A DNA stretch of 64,000 nt from JBCCDY01 sp039030555 (lineage in GTDB: Bacteria; Bacteroidota; Bacteroidia; Cytophagales; Cyclobacteriaceae): assembly GCA_039030555.1 (NCBI GenBank), contig JBCCDY010000020.1:1-64000 (forward strand), written 5' to 3'. Below the pieces are notes generated by a model. It ran no database searches. It saw only the letters and a list, made by a program, of their open reading frames with translations, and was not told the DNA's origin. This document shows, piece by piece, positions 62,653 through 64,000 of this stretch. How positions within the stretch are numbered: position 1 is the first letter of the stretch; every line of letters begins with the position of its first letter. Both the position numbers and the translations under genes were made by a program.

Positions 62653-63318
62653 TTGAACAAGAAGTACTTATTAATTTCTTTATCGTTCCTATTTTGTGCT
62701 AATAATCTTTTGGCCCAAACAACGCTGGGGTTTAAGGCTGGAGTAAGTTCTTCTTCCATTTTTTTCAGCAACATAGAAATAAACCTCGTTGATGTTGATA
62801 TCAATCAGGTACAGAATAATGGAGTACTAATTGGAGCCGTTGCCAGACATTTTTTTCAGAAGCATGCCGGAGTACAATTGGAATTAAACTATATCCAAAA
62901 AGGCTGGACTGAAATATTTGGTAATACTCCTGAACAGTTTACGACAGACTTAAATTTTATAGAGTTTGCAACACTCTCTCATTTTAATATTGGGAAAGGA
63001 AGAATTAAACCTGTTATTCTAGCTGGGCCAAGAATTGCCTTTTTACTTTCTGAGAACGAACAATCTTTTGATCCTTCTATCGAAGAAAATATCACCTACA
63101 GGGTTCAGAATAACAATGTCAATAACTTACTTTTCGGTGTGGCATTCGGAGCTGGGGTCAGTGCAGAAACAGGATTAGGAGATTTTCAGCTTGATTTCCA
63201 ATTGAGCCTTGATCTTAGTCGCTTTTTCGATCCTGATGCAGAGGGCTCTCCACCTTTCTCGCAAAACCAAACCTTACTTTTCACGGTATCTTATTTTCCC
63301 TGGAAAAAGGACAAATAA
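62653..63318 (+). CDS. Outer-membrane beta-barrel (PorT/OMP_b-brl_2-like) protein
   Basis: The 221-residue protein starts at TTG 62653 (LNKKYLLISLSFLFCANN), since no ATG precedes the signal peptide, which ends near LLAQT. Alternating aromatic/hydrophobic strands follow, e.g. GVQLELNYIQKGWTE and KPVILAGPRIAFLL, ending LLFTVSYFPWKK as typical of small barrels. It is directly downstream of the rhomboid gene and likely co-transcribed. Confidence 0.8.
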   Translation: MNKKYLLISLSFLFCANNLLAQTTLGFKAGVSSSSIFFSNIEINLVDVDINQVQNNGVLIGAVARHFFQKHAGVQLELNYIQKGWTEIFGNTPEQFTTDLNFIEFATLSHFNIGKGRIKPVILAGPRIAFLLSENEQSFDPSIEENITYRVQNNNVNNLLFGVAFGAGVSAETGLGDFQLDFQLSLDLSRFFDPDAEGSPPFSQNQTLLFTVSYFPWKKDK

Positions 63319-63349
63319 AAAGGGTAATACACTAAATGCAGTACCCTTT
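63319..63349. terminator. Terminator between barrel gene and rpmA
   Basis: AAAGGGTA (63319-63326) pairs with TACCCTTT (63342-63349). It lies just after the barrel gene stop and before the end of the convergent rpmA. Confidence 0.65.
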
Positions 63350-63373
63350 CACAATGAAATACTTTTATGATTA

Positions 63374-63634
63374 CTAAGCTTCGGCTGCAATCACAGAAAC
63401 AACTGACTTATCGCCTCTAGTTTTTCTGAATTGTACCGTTCCCGTAGTTAATGCAAACAAGGTGTGATCTTTTCCAATACCTACATTATTTCCGGGGTGG
63501 TGCTTTGTGCCTCTCTGGCGAACAATAATATTTCCAGCTACTGCATTTTGTCCGCCGTAAATTTTTACGCCAAGTCGTTTACTTTCCGACTCCCTTCCGT
63601 TGTTTGAACTACCAGCTCCTTTCTTATGTGCCAT
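63374..63634 (-). CDS. rpmA: Ribosomal protein bL27
   Basis: The 86-residue protein starts MAHKKGAGSSNNGRESESKR, the standard L27 N-terminus reaching toward the peptidyl-transferase centre, with NIIVRQRGTKHHPGNNVG in the centre. There is no N-terminal extension that would need cleavage. It follows rplU by 12 bases. Confidence 0.97.
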   Translation of the reverse strand: MAHKKGAGSSNNGRESESKRLGVKIYGGQNAVAGNIIVRQRGTKHHPGNNVGIGKDHTLFALTTGTVQFRKTRGDKSVVSVIAAEA

Positions 63635-63646
63635 AGTTAATAAATT

Positions 63647-63961
63647 TTAATTCAATGAAATGTTTTTGATTAACACCTTCGTAAACTTCTGACGGTGTCC
63701 GTTTCTTTTTTTGTAACCTTTTCTTCTTTTCTTTTTGAAGACTATTACTTTGTCACCTTTAACGTGATCAAGAATTTCTCCAGTTACTTTCGCCCCTTTT
63801 ATAAGAGGTGCACCAACTTCAACTTTACCTTCATCGTCCAACAATAAAACTTTGTCGAACTCTACGGAAGCGCCAGCATCTCCTTCTAGAGTAGGAGCAT
63901 AAACGAATTTATCTTGCTGAACTTTGAATTGCTTTCCGGCTATTTCTACAATCGCATACAT
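63647..63961 (-). CDS. rplU: Ribosomal protein bL21
   Basis: The 104-residue protein begins MYAIVEIAGKQFKVQQDKFV and ends with the basic KKRRKGYKKRNGHRQKFT region, both typical of L21. It is first of the rplU-rpmA unit. Confidence 0.97.
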   Translation of the reverse strand: MYAIVEIAGKQFKVQQDKFVYAPTLEGDAGASVEFDKVLLLDDEGKVEVGAPLIKGAKVTGEILDHVKGDKVIVFKKKRRKGYKKRNGHRQKFTKVLIKNISLN

Positions 63962-63986
63962 AATTTTACTTTCTAAAAAAGGACTG

Positions 63987-63994
63987 CAAAGATA
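63987..63994 (-). promoter_or_regulatory. -7 promoter box TATCTTTG upstream of rplU
   Basis: An exact TAnnTTTG match on the minus strand, 26 bases before the rplU start. The -33 element would lie beyond the window edge. Confidence 0.6.
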
Positions 63995-64000
63995 GCCTAA

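Overview
The window reads as chromosomal DNA of a Bacteroidota bacterium, most likely of the order Cytophagales. The AT-rich coding style, the TAnnTTTG-type promoter boxes, a type IX secretion C-terminal domain, a transcarbamylase-based arginine cluster, NqrF, and Bacteroidota-type lipoproteins and TetR-ABC-HlyD-TolC exporter all point that way. The first ~240-310 bases do not fit. They are GC-rich and encode the N-terminus of an alphaproteobacterial-type ArgB on the minus strand, so they are probably a chimeric join or contamination, less likely recent transfer.

Layout. 0.5-4 kb: a lipoprotein di-haem peroxidase with an imelysin-like N-terminus and a collagen-repeat secreted protein. 4.2-12.1 kb: an arginine operon on the minus strand (N-acyltransferase, argG, argC, proC, argF', argB, argE, argH) that carries proC but not argD. 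Residue 90 of the transcarbamylase predicts N-succinyl intermediates. 12.3-17.7 kb: small genes, an acylphosphatase with an in-frame stop, deoC, two lipoproteins, and a MetY/CoA-binding pair. 17.8-23.6 kb: a TetR/ABC/HlyD/TolC export operon whose ABC protein has lost most catalytic ATPase motifs. 23.7-25.2 kb: a Pit phosphate transporter.

25.2-36.5 kb is accessory. Three copies of a 'terminator hairpin plus initiator-tRNA 3' end' module (about 25.27, 26.72 and 36.44 kb) mark two successive integrations into tRNA-fMet. The older, small island holds only a Fic gene with a four-half-site operator. The younger one, about 9.7 kb, carries a tyrosine recombinase next to the tRNA, an excisionase-like HTH, small genes, a RepA-like ATPase, an unusual inverted array of 9-bp repeats (a candidate replication origin), and cargo. 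The cargo is a HEPN-like two-gene cassette, a membrane protein, and a lipoprotein split over two frames at an A AAA AAG slippery site.

36.6-45.8 kb: era, an inserted four-helix-bundle gene, der, a SprT-like protease, MurNAc recycling genes (murQ plus sugar kinase), a b5-like protein, two short PspC proteins, an arginase-fold protein lacking two metal ligands, and an isolated nqrF. 45.8-51.3 kb: an SAM-I riboswitch-controlled methionine operon (OsmC-like gene, metZ-type, metY, metX, hom). 51.3-64 kb: a radical SAM/SPASM gene, accD, class II aldolase, a DEDD exonuclease, a ten-repeat T9SS-exported protein, rnr, a polyprenyl synthase, lipoprotein, rhomboid and outer-membrane genes, then rpmA and rplU.
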